Source: Chryseomicrobium sp. FSL W7-1435 (GTDB lineage Bacteria; Bacillota; Bacilli; Bacillales_A; Planococcaceae). From it: a stretch of DNA of 64,000 nucleotides. Below the pieces are notes generated by a model. That model saw nothing but the letters and a program-made list of their open reading frames with translations. It was not told where the DNA came from and made no database searches. The position numbers and the translations under genes were made by a program. Below, one piece after another: positions 32,827 to 41,051 of this stretch. Location: NCBI RefSeq assembly GCF_038595005.1, contig NZ_CP151997.1:2418001-2482000 (forward strand), written 5' to 3'. Position 1 is the stretch's first letter; every line of letters begins with the position of its first letter.

Positions 32827-35184
32827 TCATTTAGGGAGAAGTCGTAGTATATGAGCCTCTTTATAGTCAGCAGTCAACGAAGTTTCATGATAAGTACCCG
32901 TTGCCCAGTCCTCTACTTGATTATGGAACCAAGGTGATTTTACATGTCCGCTCTGGCCTGGACCAACAATATGATAGGCAGAAGATAAATCACTTAAATC
33001 TGCTACAAAACGCCAAGATGCTCCGTGCGTCACTTCTCCCTGTTCGTTAAACGCGGCCGCTTGCGCAGTAATTCCGGATCCACCAATAGGTATAGGTTCT
33101 GGGTTAAGCACTCGCGCTAAGATAGGAGAAGCACCGGCTAATGGATGAGAAAATGTCAGCAGATGCTCATTTCCCCATTGCCACTCTGTCCAATCTTCCC
33201 CGTGTTTCTCTTGCATTTCTTCCATCATTTCGTTGAAAGCTAGCTCCAACCATTTATCAAAGCCACCTACATCTTCTACCCACGCACTGACCTCTCCATC
33301 TGCATAGGTTTGCAGCAGTTGATCGGTAATATTTGCTTTCCCGGGCATCATCTCGTAGACATCCTCTGGAATCTCTTGCGCAAACAACACATCCGGAAGC
33401 TTCTTCATCCATTTATTAAAAATCAGAGGTTGTGCTAGTTCAGCTTCATCTATTTTTGTCCATTCTTGCATCGACGAAATCAATTCATCATTATTTTTCC
33501 CTGTTTCTGTAGTGGCTAATGAGTCTAGCATCTGGTCCAGAAATCTTCTGGCCTGGAGGTTGTGTTGGTCCATTTGTAGATCCATCATGTCTTGTACGGA
33601 TAACTCATCAGTTTCTTGAAGAACTTCGGCAATACGTTCATAACGATACGATTGAGCCCAGAAATCCGTAATGTGGTAAGGATAGCTGTCATCAACAACT
33701 TGGTTGTTCGCTGTAGCTATAAACCCTTCTTGTGGATTGACAGCTGTTGGCAACTCCTCGTAAGGTACATAACCATTCCAACCGTACTCTGAAGAATCAC
33801 CTGGAACCGGCAATTGCCCATCTCCTTGTTTCCGAAGCGGAAGCCTACCGTTTGCTTTATAAGCGATTGTTCCATCTTTAGCTGCAAAAACAAAGTTTTG
33901 TGCTGGTGCATGGAATTGTTCAAGTGCTGCTTCAAATTGATCCCAATTAGAAGATTTATTCATTTCTAAGATGGCTTGGAGTTCTTGTGTTGGTTCAAGT
34001 GCTGTCCATTGCATGGAAAATACAGCTTCAGCATCCGTGTCCTCATATAACAAATCAGAAATAATCGGACCATGACGGGTAACCACAACTTCATAAGGAA
34101 CCGCTTCTTGATCTTTCACTAAAATTTCGTAAGAGCGCACTTCAGCATCTTCCCATTCACCATCGTAAGAAAATTGATGCGGGTTTTCGGGATTCGGTTT
34201 CTCAATATACAAGTCTTGCACGTCAGGTCCGACATTCGTCACGCCCCATGCCACTTGTTCATTGTGACCTAAGATAATACCTGGTATTCCAGCAAAAATT
34301 ACCCCACTCACATTTTGTTCAGGAGATTTTAAATGCATTTGATACCAAATAGAAGGTGTGCTTAACCCAAGATGAGGATCATCAGCAAGCAACGGTTCTC
34401 CAGTTGCCGTCTTCTCTCCCGAAACTACCCAGTTATTACTCCCATTGAATGAGTGTGGCAGAACATCAATCGGAAAATTCATACCGACTTGCACAGCTGT
34501 ATTTTTGTTTGCTTCTAAAATGGCAGGGTCACCCTCTGGATAGGTGATGAATAATTCACGAGCTTTTTGTTCCTCTAAATTTTGTACAGCCCAATGACGA
34601 ATGGCAAGTGAGGACCAGTTGCCCCCTAAATCATAGGCCATGTATTTTCCTATAGTCAGGGAATCGACAGGCGTCCATGGTTCAGGCTCATAGCCGAGTA
34701 GGTTGAACTCGTAGCTTAGCTTTCCATCTTCTTTGGCATGGGTGATAAAATCGTTGACGCCCTCTGCATACCAAGCCAATACTTGCTTTGCCTCTTCACT
34801 ATATCCTTCATACGACTTTTCAGCCGCGTCCCTCAAGCTAAATGTTAAAAAGAATTGATCCGTCGACAAAGCCGCTTCCCCAACGACTTCAGACAATTGC
34901 CCACTTGCTTGTCTACGTGCAAGGTCCATTTGAAACAGGCGGTCTTGTGCCTGCACAAATCCTTGTGCTCGGTACAAATCAGCATCTGATGCAGCCTCTA
35001 TATGAGGGACTCCCTCTTCATCCCGAGTCACCACGATTTCGTCAGTAATAGATGTAAGTGCCATTTCCCCTTCAATTTGCGGCTTTGAATTTGCCACAAA
35101 CCAGTTCAAACCGAGCAATGCAAGAGTTAGCAGAACAAGCAGTGACCCCATTACCCACAATGTAATTTTTATTCCTTTTCTCAT
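32827..35184 (-). CDS. Penicillin acylase family protein (Ntn hydrolase)
   Basis: 785-residue protein of the penicillin G/cephalosporin acylase family. A membrane anchor (about 5-30) suggests an extracytoplasmic enzyme. The precursor should self-cleave before Ser249 (GSNNW), which becomes the N-terminal nucleophile of the beta chain; ADDPHLGL follows, as in the family. Natural substrates are unknown; amide-bond hydrolysis of acylated amino acids, homoserine lactones or beta-lactam side chains is seen among relatives. The ATG at 35184 follows GGGGGAAGG; a longer in-frame start 15 codons upstream lacks such a site. Confidence 0.9.
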   Translation of the reverse strand: MRKGIKITLWVMGSLLVLLTLALLGLNWFVANSKPQIEGEMALTSITDEIVVTRDEEGVPHIEAASDADLYRAQGFVQAQDRLFQMDLARRQASGQLSEVVGEAALSTDQFFLTFSLRDAAEKSYEGYSEEAKQVLAWYAEGVNDFITHAKEDGKLSYEFNLLGYEPEPWTPVDSLTIGKYMAYDLGGNWSSLAIRHWAVQNLEEQKARELFITYPEGDPAILEANKNTAVQVGMNFPIDVLPHSFNGSNNWVVSGEKTATGEPLLADDPHLGLSTPSIWYQMHLKSPEQNVSGVIFAGIPGIILGHNEQVAWGVTNVGPDVQDLYIEKPNPENPHQFSYDGEWEDAEVRSYEILVKDQEAVPYEVVVTRHGPIISDLLYEDTDAEAVFSMQWTALEPTQELQAILEMNKSSNWDQFEAALEQFHAPAQNFVFAAKDGTIAYKANGRLPLRKQGDGQLPVPGDSSEYGWNGYVPYEELPTAVNPQEGFIATANNQVVDDSYPYHITDFWAQSYRYERIAEVLQETDELSVQDMMDLQMDQHNLQARRFLDQMLDSLATTETGKNNDELISSMQEWTKIDEAELAQPLIFNKWMKKLPDVLFAQEIPEDVYEMMPGKANITDQLLQTYADGEVSAWVEDVGGFDKWLELAFNEMMEEMQEKHGEDWTEWQWGNEHLLTFSHPLAGASPILARVLNPEPIPIGGSGITAQAAAFNEQGEVTHGASWRFVADLSDLSSAYHIVGPGQSGHVKSPWFHNQVEDWATGTYHETSLTADYKEAHILRLLPK

Positions 35185-35319
35185 GATACCTTCCCCCTTC
35201 ACAGGTAGGTATTCGGCATAAAACGTCATTATCCTTTAAATCAAGAGACTGGGTTAGAACAAATTAATAAAACTCGAACACATTGAAACCGGAAAGGAAC
35301 TCAGCGTAAACAAAAAAAA

Positions 35320-35357
35320 CAGCAGATTCTCTGGAATTCATCCTCGAGAATCTGCTG
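35320..35357. terminator. Family B terminator hairpin, copy 3
   Basis: CAGCAGATTCTC/GAGAATCTGCTG perfect stem downstream of murB. Upstream at about 35270-35305 lies a decayed trace of the GC-rich partner (GAAACCGGAAAGGAACTCAGCGT type). Confidence 0.85.
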
Positions 35358-35386
35358 AATTGTTTTTGTACAGCCTCAGTAACTTC

Positions 35387-36298
35387 CTATTCTTCTCCTA
35401 CTATCTTCACTTCCAGCTCTAAGTCGACGCCAAATTTTTCTTTGACCGTCTTTTGCACAAGCTGAATCGTACGAATATAATCAGTTGCCGTAGCGTTATT
35501 TTTATTGACGATGAATCCTGCATGCTTTGTTGAGACTTCTGCACCACCAAAGCCCTTCCCTTGAAGATCACTGTCTTGAATCAGCTGACCTGCAAAGTAA
35601 CCAGGTGGACGTTTAAACACACTTCCAGCAGACGGATATTCTAGCGGTTGCTTAGAAGTTCGCTGGTGAGTCAAATCTGCAATTTTTGTATCAATGATTT
35701 GTTGTTCCCCAGAAGAGAGCTCAAATTCTGCTGATAACACAAAGTACCCTTTTTTCGAAATTATACTTGAACGGTACCCTAGATCTAAATCTTCTTTTTT
35801 CAGAATCAAAAGCTCTCCTTCAGGCGTAACCACTGTGCACTGTTTGATGACATCTTGAATTTCCCCACCATAAGCTCCAGCATTCATTACCATAGCACCA
35901 CCCACTGTACCTGGGATGCCACATGCAAATTCTAGACCCGTCAATCCTTGAGTCGCTGCATGTTTTGACACATCTATGATAGCTGCACCACTCTCTGCAT
36001 AGACATGCGTATTCGTAATTGTAATTTCTTTAAGCTTCGTCAGTTGCAGAACGATGCCACGAACGCCTCCATCACGGACAACCATGTTTGAGCCATTGCC
36101 TAACAATAATAATGGCACTTTATACTGTGCTGCATAATTGATAATGACGATGGCTTCAGCCTGTGATTCAGGAGAGGTAAATACATCTGCTGGACCCCCC
36201 ATTCGTGTAATCGTGTGTAGTGATAGTGGTTCATCTAACTTAACTGTATGTTCAGGCAGGACTGCCGAAAGATCTTCAAACCATTTTTGTTTAGACAA
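35387..36298 (-). CDS. murB: UDP-N-acetylenolpyruvoylglucosamine reductase MurB
   Basis: About 303-residue FAD enzyme that reduces UDP-GlcNAc-enolpyruvate to UDP-MurNAc. The FAD-binding strings MGGPADV, LGNGSNMVVRDGGVRGIV and GIPGTVGGAMVMNAGAYGGE are clear; the catalytic Ser is in PSAGSVFKRPPG, and the C-terminus has EVSTKHAGFIVN. It matches the type II MurB of staphylococci. Both plausible starts are TTG (36307 and 36298); I take 36298 because the AAAGGA site is too close to the first. Confidence 0.96.
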   Translation of the reverse strand: MSKQKWFEDLSAVLPEHTVKLDEPLSLHTITRMGGPADVFTSPESQAEAIVIINYAAQYKVPLLLLGNGSNMVVRDGGVRGIVLQLTKLKEITITNTHVYAESGAAIIDVSKHAATQGLTGLEFACGIPGTVGGAMVMNAGAYGGEIQDVIKQCTVVTPEGELLILKKEDLDLGYRSSIISKKGYFVLSAEFELSSGEQQIIDTKIADLTHQRTSKQPLEYPSAGSVFKRPPGYFAGQLIQDSDLQGKGFGGAEVSTKHAGFIVNKNNATATDYIRTIQLVQKTVKEKFGVDLELEVKIVGEE

Positions 36299-36373
36299 TG
36301 ATGCCAAATCCTTTCTATTTAAAGCCTTATACTAAGTATGAGAGAGCTGTTGCCTTTTCACAAGAACCAATTG

Positions 36374-36679
36374 TTACGTCCATTGCTGTGACCATTGCTC
36401 TATGCCTTCGATAACCGAACGAAGTGCTTGGCCTTTTTCTGTTAACGAGTACTCTACACGTACAGGCACTTCTGAATAAATTTTACGGGTAACTAACCCT
36501 TCTAACTCAAGTTCTTTTAATCGTTCAGATAACAGTCTCCCGCTGATTGGCATTGAAGACTCTAATTCATTAAATCGTTTAGAACCATTCAACAACTGAT
36601 AAATGATTAATGCTGTCCACCGTTTTCCTAATAAATCCATAGCGCTAGAGAGCCTTGGACAAAGTTCTGATTCTTTCAT
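36374..36679 (-). CDS. HxlR-family redox-type regulator
   Basis: 101-residue winged-helix regulator of the HxlR/YodB family. It carries a cysteine at position 7 (SELCPRL), matching the redox-sensing N-terminal Cys of YodB-like quinone/diamide sensors. HTH strings GKRWTALIIYQLLNGSKRFNEL and SGRLLSERLKELELEGLV are typical. The start is the ATG 8 nt behind TAGGAG; a GTG three codons upstream is in frame. Divergent from yceI, with inverted repeats in the gap. Confidence 0.9.
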   Translation of the reverse strand: MKESELCPRLSSAMDLLGKRWTALIIYQLLNGSKRFNELESSMPISGRLLSERLKELELEGLVTRKIYSEVPVRVEYSLTEKGQALRSVIEGIEQWSQQWT

Positions 36680-36695
36680 TATATTCACTCCTAAT

Positions 36696-36705
36696 TACTA
36701 TAGTA
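36696..36705. promoter_or_regulatory. Palindrome TACTATAGTA near the HxlR start
   Basis: 10-bp perfect palindrome 17 bp upstream of the HxlR-type gene. It overlaps the likely promoter and resembles the TACTAT..ATAGTA halves of YodB-type sites, so autorepression is plausible. Confidence 0.5.
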
Positions 36706-36778
36706 TAAAAAAAATTGCACAAAAACGCAAAAAACATTATTTAATTACTTGACGTGTGTTTATTATTATTTTATAGTA

Positions 36779-36795
36779 AGTTACGTAAAGTAACT
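36779..36795. promoter_or_regulatory. Inverted repeat AGTTAC-N5-GTAACT
   Basis: Perfect 6-bp arms in the divergent HxlR/yceI gap, about 40 bp upstream of the yceI -35. It is a candidate operator for the neighbouring HxlR-type regulator. Confidence 0.55.
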
Positions 36796-36818
36796 AGTGA
36801 TTTATTTTTTTAATCATA

Positions 36819-36851
36819 TATCTTGATTTCGAAATAAATTACGGGTATACT
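36819..36851 (+). promoter_or_regulatory. yceI promoter overlapped by an MhqR-like operator
   Basis: TTGATT (36823-36828) and TATACT (36846-36851) are spaced by 17 bp: a near-ideal sigma-A promoter. TATCTTGATTTCGAAATA (36819-36836) covers the -35 and agrees at 16 of 18 positions with the palindrome in front of the ring-cleaving dioxygenase gene. Confidence 0.75.
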
Positions 36852-36887
36852 TTTAGAAGATTATGAAAACAAAGGAGAGACTTTAAA

Positions 36888-37421
36888 ATGACAAAGTACA
36901 CAGATGACACAGCTCACTCAAGCATTGGATTTTCAGTAAAACACATGATGGTTTCAAAAGTACGCGGGAACTTTAACGAATTCTCAGCTAACCTTGAAGG
37001 ACAAGAGACAGATCTTACTGGCTCAACTATCGAATTTACAATTGATGTAGCATCAATTAATACTAATAATGAAGACCGTGACAACCACTTACGTTCTGCA
37101 GATTTCTTCGATGTAGAAACATACCCATCTATCACTTTCAAAGCTACAGACATCCAGTCTAAAGGCGGAGACGAGTATAAAGTAACTGGTGATCTTACAA
37201 TTAAAGATGTAACTAAAGAAGTTACGTTTGATGCAGAATATGAAGGTAAAGGCACAAACCCATGGGGTCAAGAAGTTGTAGCTTTCTCTGCTAACTCTAA
37301 AATCAACCGTAAAGACTTCGGTCTTACATGGAACCAAACACTTGAAACAGGCGGCGTATTAGTCGGCGAAGATATCAAAATTGATATCGAACTTGAATTG
37401 AATCCTGCTCAAGAAGCGTAA
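36888..37421 (+). CDS. YceI family lipid-binding protein
   Basis: 177-residue lipocalin-like beta-barrel of the YceI family, whose members bind polyisoprenoid or amide lipids. Strings AHSSIGFSVKHMMVSKVRGNF, STIEFTIDVASINTNNEDRDNHLRS.DFFDVETYPSITFKAT and GLTWNQTLETGGVLVGE are diagnostic. No signal peptide, so probably cytoplasmic as in other Bacillales. ATG behind AAAGGAGAG. The regulatory region suggests control by an MhqR-like and an HxlR-like repressor, implying a role in quinone/electrophile stress (inference). Confidence 0.94.
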   Translation: MTKYTDDTAHSSIGFSVKHMMVSKVRGNFNEFSANLEGQETDLTGSTIEFTIDVASINTNNEDRDNHLRSADFFDVETYPSITFKATDIQSKGGDEYKVTGDLTIKDVTKEVTFDAEYEGKGTNPWGQEVVAFSANSKINRKDFGLTWNQTLETGGVLVGEDIKIDIELELNPAQEA

Positions 37422-37427
37422 ATCAAA

Positions 37428-37452
37428 AAGCAGCCTTGGCTGCTTTTTTTTT
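37428..37452 (+). terminator. Terminator after yceI
   Basis: AAGCAGCC/GGCTGCTT stem with a 2-nt nominal loop and about nine T residues. Confidence 0.88.
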
Positions 37453-37512
37453 TGAAACTTTTAGTATCTCTGTCTCGTAAAAGAAAAGAAACAAGTGAAG
37501 GTGGAGTGTTAA

Positions 37513-37788
37513 ATGTTGTGGATTGTAGCAATCGTAGCCATTGTAACTACAGCAGGTGTGATTGAAAAATATATGAAACATCAAGTTCGAATCGCTGAAA
37601 TCAAAAATCAAGCTGTAAAAGATGAACTTGCACTCGAGCAACAACGCTATGAAAATTTTGTTTTAGAAACAGAAAAGATGCGTCTAGAGCTTGATTACAA
37701 ACGAGATGCTCTAACTTACACGAAAGATCCCGTGGTGGAAGATCTCGAAAAACATTCGAGCAGCTCTAGTAATTATGGACAAAATTAA
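37513..37788 (+). CDS. Small membrane-anchored coiled-coil protein
   Basis: 91-residue protein with one N-terminal membrane helix (about 2-17) followed by a charged amphipathic helix (about 20-66, Glu/Lys/Arg/Leu heptads) and a Ser-rich tail. The layout resembles PspB-like small proteins, but no clear homology is seen. ATG behind GGTGGAG. Not in an operon; ends at a family B terminator. Function unknown. Confidence 0.75.
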   Translation: MLWIVAIVAIVTTAGVIEKYMKHQVRIAEIKNQAVKDELALEQQRYENFVLETEKMRLELDYKRDALTYTKDPVVEDLEKHSSSSSNYGQN

Positions 37789-37836
37789 ATCAGTAGGTTC
37801 TCTAGATTAAATCCAGAGAATCTACTGATTTATTTT
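37789..37836. terminator. Family B terminator hairpin, copy 4
   Basis: ATCAGTAGGTTCTC/GAGAATCTACTGAT stem (one G-U pair) between the convergent small gene and the dehydrogenase gene. About 25 bp of the GC-rich partner (TTGAATTCCGTCCCGCCGT) remains at 37842-37860. Confidence 0.87.
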
Positions 37837-37870
37837 TTATATTGAATTCCGTCCCGCCGTAAATAACGAT

Positions 37871-39250
37871 TTAATAGAGCTTACCTTGGCGATAGAGCAC
37901 TTCTGAAAGTCTTCCAACTGCATGAATGAATGCGTTTTGGCGAAGTGCGAAAGGATCTGCGTAGTACTGCGGAAGAATGGTCTCCATTGTCTGACCCATT
38001 TTTTCGTAAAGCTTCGAAAACACTTCTTCTTCCGAATAGAATTGCGTCTCTCGTCCTTGCAGCCATTCTAGATAGGAAACGATTACTCCTCCTGCATTGG
38101 CTAAGATATCCGGAATTATAACTACCCCTTTTTCTGCCAATAGCTCGTCTGCTTCTTGGGTTACAGGTGCATTAGCTCCCTCAACTAAGATACGCGCTTT
38201 AATATCTTTCCAATTGTCTTGGTGAATTTGATCTTCCAGTGCAGCTAGAATTAGTACATCGATATCCATTGTCAACACTGCTTCACGTGCTTCTACAGTT
38301 GCTACAACATTGATTGCTTTCAATTGTTCTGCTGTGACCGGTAAATCGCCTTTGTTATTAGCTGTAAATTCTACTAAGGCCGGAATATCCAGGCCATCTA
38401 AATTTGTTAATGTAACATTCCGATCTGACACAGCCACAACTTTATTTTGAATCTTTTGATCACGATAGGCTTCTAATGCTGTCACGGACCCTACATTCCC
38501 AAATCCTTGAATTGCTACTGTCAAAGGTCTGCCTGAATGTTCTAATGTAGTTTTAGCAAAGATATTCTCTGAGTTCTCAAGGTTCGTGCGATTTTTCTCC
38601 ACATAGTCATGAAGTAGGTATCTCATGGTAAAGTACACGCCCTTACCCGTGGCTTCACGTCTGCCTAATGATCCACCATTGATAACACTCTTCCCCGTAA
38701 AACTGCCGAGATAAGGTTGTCCATGATTAATTTTCTTATATTCTGCCATCATCCAATCCATTTCTCGTTCCCCTGAACCAACGTCTGGCGCAGGGATATC
38801 CTTGTCAGGACCTAAAACATCATTGAAGTTACGTACATATTTTACACATAAAGCATGAAGTTCCTTCTCAGATAAAGAACGTGGATCGATGACAATGCCA
38901 CCTTTACCACCACCGTAAGGTACATTGTGCAACGCATTCTTTAAAGTCATCAGGAAAGAGAGATTTTCCACTTCATGCTCATTAACGGACTCATGAAAAC
39001 GGATTCCTCCTTTGTAAGGACCTGATGCATTGTTATGTTGCACGCGAAAAGAAGGAATTCTCACAATTTCTCCGTTTTCTAACGGCATACGTATGTAAGC
39101 CTTATGAATTTGATTAGGAGTTGATAAGATAGCTTCCATTGATTTAAAGGCTTTATCCCGACTTTCCCCTTTACAGACGGGTAAAAATTCATGACGCTTT
39201 AGTAGTGCTTGTAATGCTTGTTTTACGATCGGATGCGATACTTTACTCAT
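37871..39250 (-). CDS. Glutamate dehydrogenase (Glu/Leu/Phe/Val family)
   Basis: 459-residue NAD(P)-dependent amino-acid dehydrogenase. The N-terminal substrate domain has PYKGGIRFHESVNEHEVE and the catalytic Lys region PYGGGKGGIVIDPR; the Rossmann domain carries VAIQGFGNVGSVTA, and ANAGGVIVSYLEWLQG is typical of GDH. It is about 35 residues longer than RocG/GudB; the surplus includes a segment around residues 225-245 (VEKNRTNLENSENIFAKTT) just before the Rossmann fold. Glutamate is the most likely substrate. ATG at 39250 behind GGAGG. Confidence 0.88.
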   Translation of the reverse strand: MSKVSHPIVKQALQALLKRHEFLPVCKGESRDKAFKSMEAILSTPNQIHKAYIRMPLENGEIVRIPSFRVQHNNASGPYKGGIRFHESVNEHEVENLSFLMTLKNALHNVPYGGGKGGIVIDPRSLSEKELHALCVKYVRNFNDVLGPDKDIPAPDVGSGEREMDWMMAEYKKINHGQPYLGSFTGKSVINGGSLGRREATGKGVYFTMRYLLHDYVEKNRTNLENSENIFAKTTLEHSGRPLTVAIQGFGNVGSVTALEAYRDQKIQNKVVAVSDRNVTLTNLDGLDIPALVEFTANNKGDLPVTAEQLKAINVVATVEAREAVLTMDIDVLILAALEDQIHQDNWKDIKARILVEGANAPVTQEADELLAEKGVVIIPDILANAGGVIVSYLEWLQGRETQFYSEEEVFSKLYEKMGQTMETILPQYYADPFALRQNAFIHAVGRLSEVLYRQGKLY

Positions 39251-39290
39251 CCGAACCACCTCCTTGAATTGAGTTTCTCTTCTAGTAAAA

Positions 39291-39327
39291 GCTTTACCCC
39301 TCCGTCATTAAAGTAAACGGAGGGGTA
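39291..39327 (-). terminator. Terminator after the AGCS symporter gene
   Basis: Minus-strand TACCCCTCCGT/ACGGAGGGGTA perfect 11-bp stem with an 11-nt loop followed by AAGCTTTT. Confidence 0.85.
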
Positions 39328-39342
39328 GGTATGACAAGGCGC

Positions 39343-40749
39343 TTATTTAGTTTCTGGTGAATTCTCTTCCCAACACTCTGTATTGGTTAGTCCTGAAATA
39401 TTTTTAGCATAAAATTGAGGGTCTAGACCACGCTTACGTTGTGCGACATAATCGTCAAGTACTTGACCCGCCAGTTTACCTAAGATAATGATGATCACAA
39501 TGTTAATGACCGCCATTAACCCCATAAATAGATCTGCCATGTTCCAAACCAATTGAACTTTTGCTAAAGCTCCGAACATGACCATAGCGAGTACTAACAC
39601 ACGGTACCCTTGTAACCAACCACGATGTGCATTGATCAACTCAATATTCGTTTCGCCGTAATAGTAGTTTCCAACGATTGAACTGAATGCAAAGAAGATG
39701 ATGGCAATTGCCACGAAATAAGGCGCCCAACTTCCTACATGATCAGCCAGTGAATTTTGAGTTAGGACGATTCCATCATCAGTAGCCGTTTTATAAAAAT
39801 CAGATAGCAAGATGATAAACGCTGTTGCTGTACAAATGATGATTGTATCAAAGAATACTCCTAGACTTTGTACTAAACCTTGTTTAGCTGGATGGGAAAC
39901 GTTAGCTGTTGCTGCCGCATTAGGGACTGAACCCATCCCTGCTTCATTGGAGAACAATCCACGTCTTACCCCTTGCATAATTGCTGCACCAACCCCGCCC
40001 CCTACTGCCTCTTGTAAACCAAAAGCATGGCTAAAAATGAGCGAGAAAAATGCTGGAATTTCTGATAAATTTGTAGCTACTACAAACAACGCAATTAAAA
40101 TATAAAGCACTGCCATAACGGGAACAATGACTTGTGTTACTTTCACAATTCGGTGAACACCACCAAAAATAATTGTTGCTGTTAACCCAACTAACGCTAA
40201 CCCAATAACCCATGTTGGAATGTTAAAAACGTCGCTGACCGAAACAGCAATTGTGTTTGATTGAACAGAATTGAAGATAAATCCAAAGCTAAGTGTCAAT
40301 AAAATACTGAAGACAATTGCTAATTTGCGTTGGCCTAAAGCTTTTTCCATGTAATAGGCCGGACCACCGCGAAACTCGTTGCCATCACGCACCTTATAGA
40401 CTTGTGCAAGCGTACTTTCTACGAAAGCTGTGGCCATACCGATGATAGCAATTAGCCACATCCAGAATACGGCTCCAGGACCCCCGATTCCAATGGCTAA
40501 GGCAACTCCAGTAATATTACCCGTTCCTACTCGAGATGCTGTACTAATGGTAAAGGCTTGAAATGCAGATACACCTGTATCTGTTTCTTTCTTTTCGGTG
40601 ATAACGCGAAACATTTCACCAAACATGCGGAACTGAACAAATTTAGTACGGATTGAAAAATAAAGACCAGCACCGATTAAAAGGGCAATTAATATGTAAG
40701 TCCATAAATAATTATTTGCCCAGTCCACAAATGAGTTTAACCACTCCAT
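39343..40749 (-). CDS. Alanine/glycine:cation symporter (AGCS family)
   Basis: 468-residue Na+-coupled amino-acid transporter with about 11 membrane helices. Family strings TKFVQFRMFGEMFRV, the Gly-rich SRVGTGNITGVA region, FRGGPAYYMEKALG and GLFSNEAGMGSVPNAAA are all present. It matches AlsT/YrbD-type alanine, glycine or glutamine carriers; which one cannot be told. Lies upstream of the glutamate-type dehydrogenase on the same strand but is separated from it by a terminator. Confidence 0.93.
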   Translation of the reverse strand: MEWLNSFVDWANNYLWTYILIALLIGAGLYFSIRTKFVQFRMFGEMFRVITEKKETDTGVSAFQAFTISTASRVGTGNITGVALAIGIGGPGAVFWMWLIAIIGMATAFVESTLAQVYKVRDGNEFRGGPAYYMEKALGQRKLAIVFSILLTLSFGFIFNSVQSNTIAVSVSDVFNIPTWVIGLALVGLTATIIFGGVHRIVKVTQVIVPVMAVLYILIALFVVATNLSEIPAFFSLIFSHAFGLQEAVGGGVGAAIMQGVRRGLFSNEAGMGSVPNAAATANVSHPAKQGLVQSLGVFFDTIIICTATAFIILLSDFYKTATDDGIVLTQNSLADHVGSWAPYFVAIAIIFFAFSSIVGNYYYGETNIELINAHRGWLQGYRVLVLAMVMFGALAKVQLVWNMADLFMGLMAVINIVIIIILGKLAGQVLDDYVAQRKRGLDPQFYAKNISGLTNTECWEENSPETK

Positions 40750-40839
40750 AAAGTTTCCCGCTTACTCATTTAGATTTCATTCTCTACATACCCCAAAAGT
40801 CGCAGATAGCAAACAAAAAAGAGACTGAGAAATAGAAAA

Positions 40840-40883
40840 ATCAGTAGCTTCTCTAGGTTGAATTCCAAAGAGAATCTACTGAT
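40840..40883. terminator. Family B terminator hairpin, copy 5
   Basis: ATCAGTAGCTTCTC pairs with GAGAATCTACTGAT apart from one C-T mismatch. It is 7 bp from the full GC-rich element at 40891 and serves the end of the DsbA-like gene after that element. Confidence 0.8.
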
Positions 40884-40890
40884 TATTTAC

Positions 40891-41001
40891 GTTGAGTTCC
40901 GTTCCGTGGGCGCGCCGTGAATCTTCTCGTCGCAAGCTCCTGCGGGGCCTCACGTTCCGACTTTTGACCCCACTGGAGTCAGCCCCTACACTCCACTCAA
41001 C
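40891..41001. repeat. GC-rich family B element, 111-bp form
   Basis: Ends GTTGAGT and ACTCAAC are inverted repeats. Inside are CGTGA/TCACG and GACT/AGTC pairs. It is nearly identical to the elements at 53959 and 63196 but lacks a 13-bp GGGGCTGCGTTCC segment lying between short GTTCC repeats. No coding seen. Confidence 0.88.
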
Positions 41002-41051
41002 TTCAGATTAATTAAATTTTTTAACTATAGTCTGAATGGGCTTCTATTTCC

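Noticed and set aside
37842-37860. Short TTGAATTCCGTCCCGCCGT stretch as a promoter
   Set aside because: It is a remnant of the GC-rich family B element, with no matching -10.
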